The translations under genes and the position numbers were made by a program. This document shows, piece by piece, positions 36,828 through 46,284 of a DNA stretch of 64,000 bases (position 1 is its first letter; each line of letters opens with the position of its first letter). The stretch spans positions 1 to 64,000 of the forward strand of contig DATMER010000105.1 of assembly GCA_035556715.1 (NCBI GenBank), given 5' to 3'. The notes beneath the pieces are model-generated. The model was not told the DNA's origin. It saw only the letters and a list, made by a program, of their open reading frames with translations, and searched no databases. This DNA is from DATMER01 sp035556715. Lineage in GTDB: Bacteria > Acidobacteriota > Thermoanaerobaculia > Multivoradales > UBA5704.

Positions 36828-39800
36828 ATGAAGCTCCTTGCGCGGACCTTGCTCGCGTCGGGAATCTTCGCGGCCTGCAACTGGACCGCAGCCGCCCAGT
36901 CTGTCCCCTCGGTCACCGGCATCGTGGCCGCTGCCGACGGCGCTCCGCTGACCGGCGCTCTGGTGAGCCTCGTCCCGATGCAGAGCAGCTATGACTGGGG
37001 GCGCATGGTTCTCGCCGGACGTGCCTACCCCGAGGCCTCGGTGTCGGCCCGGAGCGACACTGCCGGGCGCTACCGGCTGGCTCCCCCGTCCGGCGGGCTC
37101 TGGCTCGTGGTCGTCGAAGCGCCCGGGCACGTGCCGCTGCAATCTCCGCCCCTGGCCCTGCTCGATCCGGTCGACCTCCCCCCTGCCATCCCGCCTCAGG
37201 ACTCGGGCGCCCGGCTGGAGGCCGGGACCCCAGGTGTGTGGGTCTATGCCTCGACCGAGACGGCTTCGCTCTGGCAGATAACCGAGACGGCCGGCTGGAA
37301 TGTGCGCCCGCGGTTCGGCGTGACCGGCCCGGACGGGGCCCTGACCCTCCCCCGCGCGGCGGGAGAGCGTCTCAAGGTTACGCTCCTGGCTCCCGGCGGG
37401 AAGCGGGTTGAGAAGGGCGGGTTCGAGGGGGGCGCCATTCCGCTTCCTGAAACACCGGCGGCTTCGCGGACGCTGGAGGTCCGGGCTGCCGACGGGCGTC
37501 CCGCCTCCGGGGTCCAGGTGCGGCTCGAAAACTTTCCGGTCCCCTTGGGGGAGACGGACGAGCAGGGCAGGATCGCGCTGAAGGCCCGGGGATCGCTCAG
37601 AATCCGCTTGCTCGCCCCGGACGGACGACGACGGAATGCGTCCGTCGGGGACCCCGGCGAGGCCTCGGCGGTCGTCCGTCTGCCTGCTGCCGTGAGCTTG
37701 CCCGGTCGGGTCCTGAGCTCGTCCACCCGCCGTCCGGTTGCGGGCGCCCTGGTCTGGGCCGCGGCCGACCCGGGAGCGTTCTCCCGCACCGATTCCCTGG
37801 GGAGATACCGCGTCGTCCCCATCGAGGGGGAGCGCCCCCGGGTTCAGACGGAAGCCGCGGGACATCTGCCCCTGGTCCACCGGCTGGACTGGCGCCCCGG
37901 CGCTCCATTCCGAGCTCCGACCCTGGCCCTCGATCCGGCCGCGGCGGTCGGCGGACAGGTTGTCGACGCCAAGGGCGCTCCGGCCCCCGGCGTGCTCGTC
38001 CAGGCGGTGCAGCGCAGCGGCACCCGGCAGCGCCAGTTCTCCAGGACGGGGGTCGCCGAGCGGAGCACCTCCTCGGGTGCGGACGGCCGCTTCCGCCTGG
38101 ACAGGCTGCTCGCCGGAGAGGCCTGGGAGATCCGCGCCCTGCGGCCAGGTTTCGCCGCCGCCCGCGTCACCCTGCCCGCCCTGCGCTCGCGCTCGGACCT
38201 GCGGCTCGTCCTGGAGAAGGGGAGGAACGGCTTCGGCCGGGTGGTGGACCGGGCTGACAAGCCGGTCCTGGACGCGGAGGTGGTCCTGCTCTCCTCGACC
38301 GGCGAGCAGTCACTGCTCTCCGAGCGCCGGTCCCCGGGCGAGGAGGGGATCGACTCCTGGCGGGCGGCCACGAACACATCCGGCCGCTTCGAGGTGCCGG
38401 CGCTGCCGCCCGGCACGCTCGATCTCCTGGTCCGCAAGAGCGGCTTCGCCCCGGTGCTGGTCCGGGCCGTCCCGGTCCCAAGGGGAGAGGGTCCTCTCGA
38501 TCTCGGCACGGTCATCCTGGAGCCGGGAGCGGAGATTCGGGGGCGGGTGACCGGCCGGGACGGCAAGCCGGTGGCGGGGGCCGAGGTGCATGCCACCCGC
38601 GACGCCCGGCGCGTGAGGCTCGCGGCGGAGAACGGGACCCTGCAGCGCAAACCCGAAGCGGTCACCGACGCGGAGGGCCATTTCAAAGTCCCGGACCTCC
38701 GGCGGGGGGATCGCCTGGACCTCTGGGTGCAGGCCAGGGGCTTCCTGCCCGGCGAGGTCGAGGGCGTGCCCGCGCCCACCCCGCCCAATACCAAGACCGT
38801 CGCGGTGGTGCTCGACCCGGCCGCCCGGGTGGCCGGCCGGGCGGTGGACGGGGAGGGTCTGCCCGTGGCCGGGGCCGAGCTGAGCCTGAGCACGGAGAGG
38901 ACCGGGGAGGAACGGGGTCTGATCCGCCAGGCGGGCCGCTCCGAAGGGGCTGCCGTCTCGGACGAGGACGGCCGGTTCACCTTCGAGGGCGTGCGGCCGG
39001 GCCGGGCGGAGATCCGCGCCTCGGCCGCGGGCCTTCAGCCGGCGGTCCTGAAGGATCTGGAGGTTTCTGCAAAAGGGCTCGACAACGTCAAGGTGGTGAT
39101 GGAGCGCGGCGCCGTGGTCGAGGGGCGGGTACTGACCTCGGCGGGCGACCCGGTGGGGGACGCCCGGGTGACCTGCGGCTCGGCCGCCTCGGTCTCGGAC
39201 GCGGACGGCGTCTACCGGCTGGAAGGGGTCACACTGGGCCGCCAGACCGTGCGGGGGCATCACCAGGACTTCCCGCCGGTGGAGCGGAAGATCGAGGTCG
39301 ATCCCGTCTCGAACCAGCTCGACCTGGTCTTCCAGGCCGGCAACGAGGTCTCGGGCCGGGTCGTGGACCGGGACGGCAAGGGGATCGAAGGCGCTAGGGT
39401 CAGCCTCTATCAAGAGGACAATCCGCGGGAGCGCGACACCCTGACGGCGGCCGACGGCTCTTTCGTCCTTGCCCATGTGGCCGACGCCCAGTGGTCGGTC
39501 CGTGCCGAGATGGAGGGGCATGCCACGGCCGAGTTGCCCGGCGCGGTCAGGATGGCGGGCGCGCCAATCCGGGACCTGGAGGTGCGGCTCTCCCGGGGAG
39601 GGAAGATCGCCGGCCGGCTGCTCGGGCTGGAGATGTACGACCTGGCAGAGGTGACCGTCCGCGCCAAGCGGGAGGGGGGCCAGGAGAGACCGGGCAAGGT
39701 GGACTACTCGGGCAGCTACGAGGTAGCCGGCCTCGCTCCCGGGGACTGGGTGATCCAGGGCACCCTGCGCAACGGCGCCCGGGAGGCCCAGGCCCGGGCA

Positions 39801-40877
39801 GTCCTGGAGCCCGAGGGTGACGAGACCGGCGTGGACCTCGAGTTCGGCGTCGACCTGACGGTGAGCGGCCGGGTGCTCCTCGGGGGCGAGCCCCTGCGCG
39901 GAGCGCGGGTCAGCCTGGCCGGGCAGGACGTGGCCGTGAATCGGATGGTGGAGTCGGACTGGGAGGGGCTCTTCCGCCTGGAGGACGTGCAGCCCGGCCG
40001 CTACCGCCTGCAGGTCACCTCTTCCCGGGACATGGCCTCGCACAGCGAGGACCTGGCCCTCGAATCCGACCGCGAGCTCCTGATCGAGCTGGGAGCCACC
40101 CGTTTCAGCGGCACGGTGGTGGACGAATCCACCTCCGACGGGATCGAGGGGGCGATCGTGGCGCTCCGGCGGCTGGAGGGGGAGGAAGCAGCCTTCCTCA
40201 TGACCATGGGAACGGATGGAGAAGGCTACTTCGTCCTGCCGAACGTCACGGAGGGGCGGTACCGGGTAACCGTCACCAAGGACGGTTACTCACCCTGGGA
40301 GCAGGTGATTCAGGTCTACGCCCGAGCGCCGCTCCAGGATCAGCGCATCCCCCTGGCTCCGACCCGGGGCCTGGAGATCGCGCCCGCTCTCGCCTCGGGC
40401 CGGAAGCCGCCGCACGTGACCGCCGCGCTGCGCGACGGCAGTGGCCGCATCCTCCTCTTCGAGATGCGCCCGCTGGACGGGACCGGGATCGTCCGCTTCC
40501 CCACCGCTCCGCCCGGGGAGTGGGAGCTGCTGGTGAGCGCGCCGGGCGCGGCCCTGCGCGAGGCGCGGGTCAAAGTGCCCGGGGACCGGGTGCCCGTGGT
40601 CCTGGCCGACGCCGCCCGGCTCACCGTCCGAGTGCCGCAGCTCGCCACCTCGGACGCCGTTGCTCTGCTCACCCTCCTCGACGCCCAGGGCCGGCCGTTC
40701 CGGAACCTGAGCCCCTACGGGACCGTGCAGAACCAGTGGCAGGTGGTTGGAGGCAAGGCGGTCGTGGAAGGGGTGCCGGCCGGAGCCTGGACCCTGCGCG
40801 CCGTTGCCCCGGACGGCCGGACCTGGGCGGGGACCGTGGTCACCGGGGCGGCGGATGCGGAGGTGAACCTGAACTGA
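36828..40877 (+). CDS. Giant secreted protein with many carboxypeptidase-regulatory-like repeats
   Basis: This is a 1349-residue exported protein. The signal peptide is MKLLARTLLASGIFAACNWT, cleaved after AAAQ near residue 24. The body consists of about a dozen beta-sandwich repeats of the CarboxypepD_reg-like (PF13620-type) pattern, for example EIRGRVTGRDGKPVAGAEV, EVSGRVVDRDGKGIEGARV, TVSGRVLLGGEPLRGARVSL, each followed by LxxVxPGxYxLxV. No catalytic domain, TonB plug or sorting tail was seen. Such repeats make adhesive or structural surface proteins; in Acidobacteria they are common in large secreted proteins. Its exact role is not clear. A strong bidirectional hairpin follows the stop. 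Confidence 0.9.
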   Translation: MKLLARTLLASGIFAACNWTAAAQSVPSVTGIVAAADGAPLTGALVSLVPMQSSYDWGRMVLAGRAYPEASVSARSDTAGRYRLAPPSGGLWLVVVEAPGHVPLQSPPLALLDPVDLPPAIPPQDSGARLEAGTPGVWVYASTETASLWQITETAGWNVRPRFGVTGPDGALTLPRAAGERLKVTLLAPGGKRVEKGGFEGGAIPLPETPAASRTLEVRAADGRPASGVQVRLENFPVPLGETDEQGRIALKARGSLRIRLLAPDGRRRNASVGDPGEASAVVRLPAAVSLPGRVLSSSTRRPVAGALVWAAADPGAFSRTDSLGRYRVVPIEGERPRVQTEAAGHLPLVHRLDWRPGAPFRAPTLALDPAAAVGGQVVDAKGAPAPGVLVQAVQRSGTRQRQFSRTGVAERSTSSGADGRFRLDRLLAGEAWEIRALRPGFAAARVTLPALRSRSDLRLVLEKGRNGFGRVVDRADKPVLDAEVVLLSSTGEQSLLSERRSPGEEGIDSWRAATNTSGRFEVPALPPGTLDLLVRKSGFAPVLVRAVPVPRGEGPLDLGTVILEPGAEIRGRVTGRDGKPVAGAEVHATRDARRVRLAAENGTLQRKPEAVTDAEGHFKVPDLRRGDRLDLWVQARGFLPGEVEGVPAPTPPNTKTVAVVLDPAARVAGRAVDGEGLPVAGAELSLSTERTGEERGLIRQAGRSEGAAVSDEDGRFTFEGVRPGRAEIRASAAGLQPAVLKDLEVSAKGLDNVKVVMERGAVVEGRVLTSAGDPVGDARVTCGSAASVSDADGVYRLEGVTLGRQTVRGHHQDFPPVERKIEVDPVSNQLDLVFQAGNEVSGRVVDRDGKGIEGARVSLYQEDNPRERDTLTAADGSFVLAHVADAQWSVRAEMEGHATAELPGAVRMAGAPIRDLEVRLSRGGKIAGRLLGLEMYDLAEVTVRAKREGGQERPGKVDYSGSYEVAGLAPGDWVIQGTLRNGAREAQARAVLEPEGDETGVDLEFGVDLTVSGRVLLGGEPLRGARVSLAGQDVAVNRMVESDWEGLFRLEDVQPGRYRLQVTSSRDMASHSEDLALESDRELLIELGATRFSGTVVDESTSDGIEGAIVALRRLEGEEAAFLMTMGTDGEGYFVLPNVTEGRYRVTVTKDGYSPWEQVIQVYARAPLQDQRIPLAPTRGLEIAPALASGRKPPHVTAALRDGSGRILLFEMRPLDGTGIVRFPTAPPGEWELLVSAPGAALREARVKVPGDRVPVVLADAARLTVRVPQLATSDAVALLTLLDAQGRPFRNLSPYGTVQNQWQVVGGKAVVEGVPAGAWTLRAVAPDGRTWAGTVVTGAADAEVNLN

Positions 40878-40895
40878 TACCTCGCCACAGGAGTG

Positions 40896-40919
40896 GGCCG
40901 GTTCCGCGAAAGACCGGCC
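40896..40919. terminator. Bidirectional hairpin between converging genes
   Basis: A perfect 7-bp stem GGCCGGT / ACCGGCC with a 10-base loop lies between the repeat-protein stop and the DUF5989 stop. T-rich tails are weak on both sides. Confidence 0.5.
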
Positions 40920-40930
40920 GGAGCCGGGTT

Positions 40931-41095
40931 TCAGAACAGCGTATAGATGAACGGCGCTGCCGACTGGCTGGTCACCACGAGCAGGACGACGAGCCCGAGG
41001 ACCAGGATGAAGGGGACGATCCAGTAGACCTTGTTCTGCCGGGCGAACTGGAAGATCTCGCCGAGAAGCGAGCCGAGATAGCCGAACCTGCGCAT
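40931..41095 (-). CDS. DUF5989-family small membrane protein
   Basis: This is a 54-residue protein: MRRFGYLGSLLGEIFQFARQ, then NKVYWIVPFILVLGLVVLLV, then VTSQSAAPFIYTLF. It has an amphipathic start and one membrane helix. This is the DUF5989 protein that commonly follows a NodU/CmcH-type carbamoyltransferase and an SxtJ protein. It lies 24 bases downstream of the carbamoyltransferase stop. Function unknown; the constant association suggests membrane recruitment of the carbamoyltransferase. Confidence 0.9.
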   Translation of the reverse strand: MRRFGYLGSLLGEIFQFARQNKVYWIVPFILVLGLVVLLVVTSQSAAPFIYTLF

Positions 41096-41119
41096 GACGT
41101 CATTCTCTCCTGCAACATC

Positions 41120-42964
41120 TTAGTCGAGCTGATAATCCTGGCGCCAGTCCCCCTTCTCCTCGAACCGGGGCTGGGCCTTCTTGTCGAGCAGGAACGAGCC
41201 GACGACCAGGAAGTCCATCTCCGTCCGCATGAAGCAGCGGTAGGCGTCCTCCGGGGTGCAGACGATCGGCTCGCCGCGCACGTTGAAGCTGGTGTTGACG
41301 ATCACCCCGTAGCCGGTCAGCTTCTCGAACTCCGAGATGATCGCGTGGTAGCGCGGGCTGTCCTCCCGGCTCACGGTCTGGATGCGGGCCGAATAGTCCA
41401 CGTGGGTGATGGCGGGCACGTCCGAGCGCGGACGGTTGACCCACTCGACGAGCGGGAGGTCCTGCTCGTCCCCCCGCTTCGGCACCCGCCGCCGCTCGAC
41501 CACGTCCGCCACCAGCAGCATGTAGGGGGACGGCCGGTCGAGCTCGAAGTAGTCCGAGACCCGCTCCTCCAGAACGCTCGGCGCGAACGGGCGGAAGCTC
41601 TCCCGGAACTTGATCTTGAGGTTCATGATCGACTGCATCTTGGGCGAGCGGGCGTCGCCGACGATCGACCTGCCGCCGAGCGCCCGCGGGCCGAACTCCA
41701 TCCGGCCCTGGCAGAGCCCGATCACGTTCTCGGAGGCGATGAGCTGCGCGATCCGCTTCGGCCACTCCTCCGGCGAGAGCTGCTCGTAGGGGTAGCCCCG
41801 GCTGTCGAGCCAGGCCCGGGTCTGCTCGTCCGGGAACTCGGGGCCGAGGAGGGCGCCCCGCATGGCGTCCCTGCGGTGGCCATGCGAGACGGTCACCGTC
41901 CGCGGCTTGTCCAGGGCGTTGTGCCAGACAGCCAGGGGGGCGCCGAGGGCGCCGCCCGCGTCGCCGGCCGCGGGCTGGATCCAGATGTCGTCGAAGATCC
42001 CCTCCCGGAGCAGAATGCCGTTGGCCACGCAGTTGAGGGCGACGCCGCCGGCCAGGCAGAGGTTGCGCTTGCCCGTGAGCTCGCGGGCATGGCGGCCGAG
42101 CTTGAGGACGATCTCCTCGGTGACCTCCTGGATCGACCGGGCCAGGTCCATCTCGCGCTTCGAGATGGGCGACTCCGGCTGGCGCGGCGGTCCGCCGAAC
42201 AGCTCGGAGAACTTCCCGTTGGTCATCTCCAGACCGTCCATGTAGCCGAAGTAGTCCATGTTGAGGCGGAAGGAGCCGTCCTCCCGGATGTCGACCAGAT
42301 CGCGCTTGATGGCGTCGGTGTAGCGGCCGTCGCCGTAGGGGGCGAGCCCCATCAGCTTGTACTCCCCGGAGTTGACCTTGAAGCCGGTGAAGTAGGTGAA
42401 CGCCGAGTAGAGCAGGCCCAGGGAGTGGGGGAAGACGATCTCGCGGATCAGCCGCAGCCGGTTGCCCTCGCCGACTCCAAGCGTGGTGGTGGCCCACTCC
42501 CCCACGCCGTCGAGGGTGAGCACCGCGGCCTCCTCGAACGGCGACGGGTAGTAGGCGCTCGCGGCGTGCGATTCGTGGTGCTCGGCGAAGTAGATGTCCT
42601 TCCCTCCGACACCGCCGGGGACGCCGCAGCGCTCGAGGGCCTCCTCGATCTGCGGGGGGATCCAGAGCTTCTCCTTGAGCCAGAGCGGGATGGCCTGGAC
42701 GGCCGAGCGCAGGCCGCGGGGAGCGACCGACAGGTAGGTCTCCAGGATGCGGTGGAACTTGAGCAGCGGCTTGTCATAGAAGACGACCGCGTCGATGTCC
42801 CCGCCGGCTTCCGCAAGGCAGTAGCGCACCGCGTTGAAGGGGAACCCGGCATCGTGCTTCTTGCGGGTGAACCGCTCCTCCTGCGCCGCGGCAACGATCC
42901 GTCCCCCGTCGACCAGGCAGGCCGCGGAGTCGTGGTAGTAGCAACTGATCCCGAGGAGCTTCAT
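41120..42964 (-). CDS. NodU/CmcH-family carbamoyltransferase
   Basis: This is a 614-residue O-carbamoyltransferase that uses carbamoyl phosphate and ATP to carbamoylate a sugar or natural product hydroxyl. The N-terminal ASKHA-type Kae1-like domain has MKLLGISCYYHDSAACLVDG, EERFTRKKHDAGFP, the metal-ligand motif HHESHAASAYY, and LTLDGVGEWATTTLG. The C-terminal domain has RMEFGPRALGGRSIVGDARS. Substrate unknown. The gene start overlaps the SxtJ stop (TGATG). Together with SxtJ and DUF5989 this is a recognisable three-gene cassette. Confidence 0.95.
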   Translation of the reverse strand: MKLLGISCYYHDSAACLVDGGRIVAAAQEERFTRKKHDAGFPFNAVRYCLAEAGGDIDAVVFYDKPLLKFHRILETYLSVAPRGLRSAVQAIPLWLKEKLWIPPQIEEALERCGVPGGVGGKDIYFAEHHESHAASAYYPSPFEEAAVLTLDGVGEWATTTLGVGEGNRLRLIREIVFPHSLGLLYSAFTYFTGFKVNSGEYKLMGLAPYGDGRYTDAIKRDLVDIREDGSFRLNMDYFGYMDGLEMTNGKFSELFGGPPRQPESPISKREMDLARSIQEVTEEIVLKLGRHARELTGKRNLCLAGGVALNCVANGILLREGIFDDIWIQPAAGDAGGALGAPLAVWHNALDKPRTVTVSHGHRRDAMRGALLGPEFPDEQTRAWLDSRGYPYEQLSPEEWPKRIAQLIASENVIGLCQGRMEFGPRALGGRSIVGDARSPKMQSIMNLKIKFRESFRPFAPSVLEERVSDYFELDRPSPYMLLVADVVERRRVPKRGDEQDLPLVEWVNRPRSDVPAITHVDYSARIQTVSREDSPRYHAIISEFEKLTGYGVIVNTSFNVRGEPIVCTPEDAYRCFMRTEMDFLVVGSFLLDKKAQPRFEEKGDWRQDYQLD

Positions 42965-43431
42965 CAGAACTGCTTGCGGTAGGACTCGGCGGTCCAGGGC
43001 TTGCCCTCGGTCGAAGACCAGTAGGAAGGCAGCCGCCGGTCGGGGTGCCTGGTGACGGCGAGCCTTCCCCGCGCGCGGAGGAAGAGGCCGACCGGGAGGA
43101 ACAGGAGCCAGTACAGCAGGGTCATGAGGAGCCAGGTGACCGCCATGCCCACCGCGTATCCGAAGCGGTCGAGCAGGCCGGCGACCTTGCGGTAGGCCGG
43201 AGGAGCCGCGACCGCCAGGAGGGCCAGGGCGAGGGAGATCCCCGCGATCACATAGGCCAGTCCGGGCCGCCAGAAGTGATATACCAAGGCCGCGATCAGC
43301 AGGCCGATCAGGCCGCCGATCACGCCTCGCTTGCGGGCTGCGGCGTTGCGCTTGGCTTCGCTCTGGTCATCCCCGGTCCCGGTGCGGTTCCAATCCCACA
43401 CCACGGCCGAGGGGTCCGGATTCTGCGGCAT
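42964..43431 (-). CDS. SxtJ-family membrane protein
   Basis: This is a 155-residue protein with a polar N-terminus (about 40 residues) and three hydrophobic segments (GVIGGLIGLLIAALVYHFW, LAYVIAGISLALALLAVAA, and FGYAVGMAVTWLLMTLLYWL). The ending SYWSSTEGKPWTAESYRKQF is the SxtJ signature. SxtJ lies next to the carbamoyltransferase SxtI in saxitoxin clusters, but most relatives are outside toxin clusters. It probably helps the carbamoyltransferase at the membrane. Divergent from the P1-peptidase gene, 67 bases apart. Confidence 0.88.
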   Translation of the reverse strand: MPQNPDPSAVVWDWNRTGTGDDQSEAKRNAAARKRGVIGGLIGLLIAALVYHFWRPGLAYVIAGISLALALLAVAAPPAYRKVAGLLDRFGYAVGMAVTWLLMTLLYWLLFLPVGLFLRARGRLAVTRHPDRRLPSYWSSTEGKPWTAESYRKQF

Positions 43432-43498
43432 CGACTCTCCCTGGGGTCCGATTCGGGTCCCTGCGAACGGCGTATCCTATACCTGAACGAGGACATCC

Positions 43499-44485
43499 GT
43501 GTCGATTCCAACCCTGCCCTCTCCTTCGCGACGGCTGGACCTCCCGGGGTTCCGTCTGGGCCACGGCTCGGACCGGACCGGGATGACCGGGGTCACGGTG
43601 ATCCTCTGCCCCGAGGGGGCGATTGCGGCGGCCGAGGTGCGGGGGACGGCGACGGGCACACGCCAGTTCGACGCGCTGGTGGCGGGCCAGCACGTCTCCA
43701 GCCGTGCGCACGCCGTAGTCCTGGCCGGGGGCAGCGCCTTCGGGCTGTCCGCGGCCGACCCGGTGGTGGACTGGCTCGCGTCGCGGGGGCACGGCTTCCA
43801 GACCGGAGTGTCTCCTGTACCGCTGGTGCCGACCGCCATCCTCTTCGACCTGGGCTTCGGGGACCCGGCGGCCCGCCCGTCCCCGGCGCTGGTGGAGCAG
43901 GCGCTGGCCTCGGCATCCCAGGGAGAGATAGCGGTGGGTAGTGTTGGGGCGGGCACGGGGGCCACGGTCGGCAAGGTGCTCGGCCGTGAGAGCGGGATGA
44001 AGGGAGGCTTCGGCTTCGTCAGCCTGACCGTCCCGGACGGGGTGACGGTGGCCGCGGCCGTGGCGGTCAACGCCTTCGGGGACGTGCGCGGGCTGGCCGG
44101 CCGCATCGTCGCCGGCTGCCGGACGGCCCCGGGCTCCCGGGAGCTGGCCGAAGCCGACCGGGTCCTGGCCAGCCTGCCGGCGGACGCGCCCAACCCCTGG
44201 GAGGGGAACACGACCCTGGCCGTGGTCATGACCGACGCGGTCCTGAACAAGGCCACCGCGCTCAAGGTCTGCCAGATGGCATTCGGGGGCTTCTACCGTA
44301 CGCTGGTCCCGGCGCTCTCGCTCTTCGACGGCGACCTGGTCGTGACCCTTGCGACCGGTCAGAAGCGTGCCCACGTCCACCAGGTCGGAGTCCTGGCCGA
44401 GCGGGCGATCGCCGAGGCGATCCTGGTGGCGGTGCGGGAGGCGGACGGGTTCGGGATTCTGCCGGCGGTTCGGGACCTCCCTTAG
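43499..44485 (+). CDS. P1-family (DmpA/S58-like) peptidase
   Basis: This is a 328-residue protein of the P1/DmpA family, N-terminal-nucleophile aminopeptidases that cleave themselves into two chains. It starts at GTG 43499. Signatures are LDLPGFRLGHGSDRTGMTGV, VVLAGGSAFGLSAADPVVDW, VGAGTGATVGKVLGRESGMK, and EGNTTLAVVMTDA, where the Thr of the NTT motif is the expected nucleophile after autocleavage. Substrate preference is unknown; relatives cleave D-amino-acid or beta-amino-acid peptides. No signal peptide. Confidence 0.92.
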   Translation: MSIPTLPSPSRRLDLPGFRLGHGSDRTGMTGVTVILCPEGAIAAAEVRGTATGTRQFDALVAGQHVSSRAHAVVLAGGSAFGLSAADPVVDWLASRGHGFQTGVSPVPLVPTAILFDLGFGDPAARPSPALVEQALASASQGEIAVGSVGAGTGATVGKVLGRESGMKGGFGFVSLTVPDGVTVAAAVAVNAFGDVRGLAGRIVAGCRTAPGSRELAEADRVLASLPADAPNPWEGNTTLAVVMTDAVLNKATALKVCQMAFGGFYRTLVPALSLFDGDLVVTLATGQKRAHVHQVGVLAERAIAEAILVAVREADGFGILPAVRDLP

Positions 44486-44543
44486 CCGCATTGCGCCCCC
44501 CTGCCGGAACGCGTACCATGCCCGCAGTTTCTTCGGAACCCTC

Positions 44544-46241
44544 ATGAAGCGCCCTTCCGACCTCTGGGCTTCGTTGCTGCCGATCGGGGTGGCGGGCCTC
44601 CTGCTCGTCTTCGCGCCCAGGTTTCCATGGCTGGCGCCGACGGGACAGCCCTCTCCTGCCCTGCTGCTCCTCCTGATCGCGGCGGGAGTGGCCGGCGCGG
44701 CCCATCGGCCTCTCAAGGGGGAGACGCTCGGGCTCGGCACGATCGTGCTGCCCCCGGCCCTGCTCCTCTCCGGGGCGGGTCCCACGGCCGCTCTCGCCGC
44801 CTCGTGCTTCGTCCTGGCCGAGCTCGGGCTTCGCCTGCTGCGGCGCAAATCGGTCCCGAAGAGCGCTGACCGGCGAGGGCTTCTGCGTATCCTCGAAAGC
44901 GCAGGCCGCGCCACCCTGGCCACCCTCGGCGCGGGCGCGGCGTGGGCTGCTGTCCGCTTCCTCTGGGGACCCGTGGGCAGCTTCACCTTCGCGGCCTTCT
45001 TCTATCTCCTCCTGTGGATCGGATTGGAGATCGCCGACCGCAAGGTCCGCCGGCCGGAGCAGCCGCTTCGCCCATTGACTGTGCTCCCGCCCTTCGCCCT
45101 CGATGCCCTGGGGTGGGCTCTTGGCGGAGTTGTGGCCCTGACCGCTTCAACCGGCATAGCCGCCGCCCTGCTCGCCGGGCTGGCAATCCTGGTGCTGGAA
45201 GCGGCCCGCAACGCTTTTCTCCTGGAGCGGGCCAGCCATCGTATCCATGACCTCGAGCGGCTGGGTCGCGCCGGCGACCGCCTCGGAGAGAAGGAGGCGG
45301 AGCTGGTCCAGCTCGTGGAGAGGATTCGCGACGAGAGCGCCAAGGTCCTCCCGTACCACTGGTATCACTTCGAGGCGCTCGCCCCAGGGTGGGAGCTCCG
45401 GAGCTGGTGGTCGGGCCGCGAGGGCGAGCTGGAGGAGGGGGTCCCCGACCTGGGCAACTACGCGCCGGTCATCCCGGGCTTCCACCGGCGCACCGCCTGG
45501 CAGATCGTTGAGCGCCAGCTTCGCGCCTTCGGACGGATCGTCGCCCGGGTGCGCTTCTGGTGCGACCCCCGCCGGCTGGACCCCAAGTCCATCGACCTCC
45601 TGGACCTCCTGATCCCCCAGGCGAGCCTCTCGGTGCAGCGCTGCTTCGCCGGCAAGGAGGCCCAGGAAGACCCCCTGACCGGCGCCCTCCTGCGACGGGC
45701 TCTCGAGCCCCGTCTGAACCAGGCCTACGGCCGAGTCTGCGAGCGTGGGGGCGCCATGTCGGTGATCCTTTGCGACATCGATCACTTCAAGAGGATCAAC
45801 GACACCTACGGTCACGTGGCGGGAGACCGGGCGCTCGTCGCGGTCTCCGGGGTGCTCAAGTCGAGCCGGAGGGATGGGGACCTCTGCTGCCGTTATGGCG
45901 GCGAGGAGTTCCTCCTCCTCATCGACGGCAGCGGCGGCGAGGACGCCCTGGCCATGGCCGAGCGCCTGCGCCGCAGTGTGGAGGAGCTGCCCTTCGAGGT
46001 GGACTGCCAGCGGGTCCCCCTCACGATGAGCGCCGGGGTGGCCAGCTTCCCGGACCTCTACATCAAGTCCGCGGCCGAGCTGATCCTCTTCGCCGACGAG
46101 GCCCTCTACGAGGCCAAGGGCCGGGGCCGCAACCGCGTGCTCCTCGACATCGGGCAGGGCAAGTACCTGGACGTCGAAGGGAACGTCCTCGTTTCCGCGG
46201 AGACGTCCACGGTACAGGAGCCTCCTCGGATCTTCGCGTGA
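44544..46241 (+). CDS. Membrane diguanylate cyclase (GGDEF)
   Basis: This is a 565-residue protein making c-di-GMP. ATG 44544 starts MKRPSDLWASLLPIGVAGLL. The N-terminal half has about six membrane helices (residues 10-230), then a coiled segment and a GAF-like region (about 240-380). The GGDEF domain (about 385-550) includes VILCDIDHFKRINDTYGHVA and an intact active site GGEEF near residue 453. An RxxD inhibitory-site motif (RDGD) lies five residues before it, so feedback inhibition is expected. No EAL domain. It may tune surface behaviour together with the MglA switch; that link is inferred only from proximity. Confidence 0.93.
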   Translation: MKRPSDLWASLLPIGVAGLLLVFAPRFPWLAPTGQPSPALLLLLIAAGVAGAAHRPLKGETLGLGTIVLPPALLLSGAGPTAALAASCFVLAELGLRLLRRKSVPKSADRRGLLRILESAGRATLATLGAGAAWAAVRFLWGPVGSFTFAAFFYLLLWIGLEIADRKVRRPEQPLRPLTVLPPFALDALGWALGGVVALTASTGIAAALLAGLAILVLEAARNAFLLERASHRIHDLERLGRAGDRLGEKEAELVQLVERIRDESAKVLPYHWYHFEALAPGWELRSWWSGREGELEEGVPDLGNYAPVIPGFHRRTAWQIVERQLRAFGRIVARVRFWCDPRRLDPKSIDLLDLLIPQASLSVQRCFAGKEAQEDPLTGALLRRALEPRLNQAYGRVCERGGAMSVILCDIDHFKRINDTYGHVAGDRALVAVSGVLKSSRRDGDLCCRYGGEEFLLLIDGSGGEDALAMAERLRRSVEELPFEVDCQRVPLTMSAGVASFPDLYIKSAAELILFADEALYEAKGRGRNRVLLDIGQGKYLDVEGNVLVSAETSTVQEPPRIFA

Positions 46242-46284
46242 GGTGAGAGGGGGCACGGCACGCTCCTTGCCCCACCTCCTGCCC

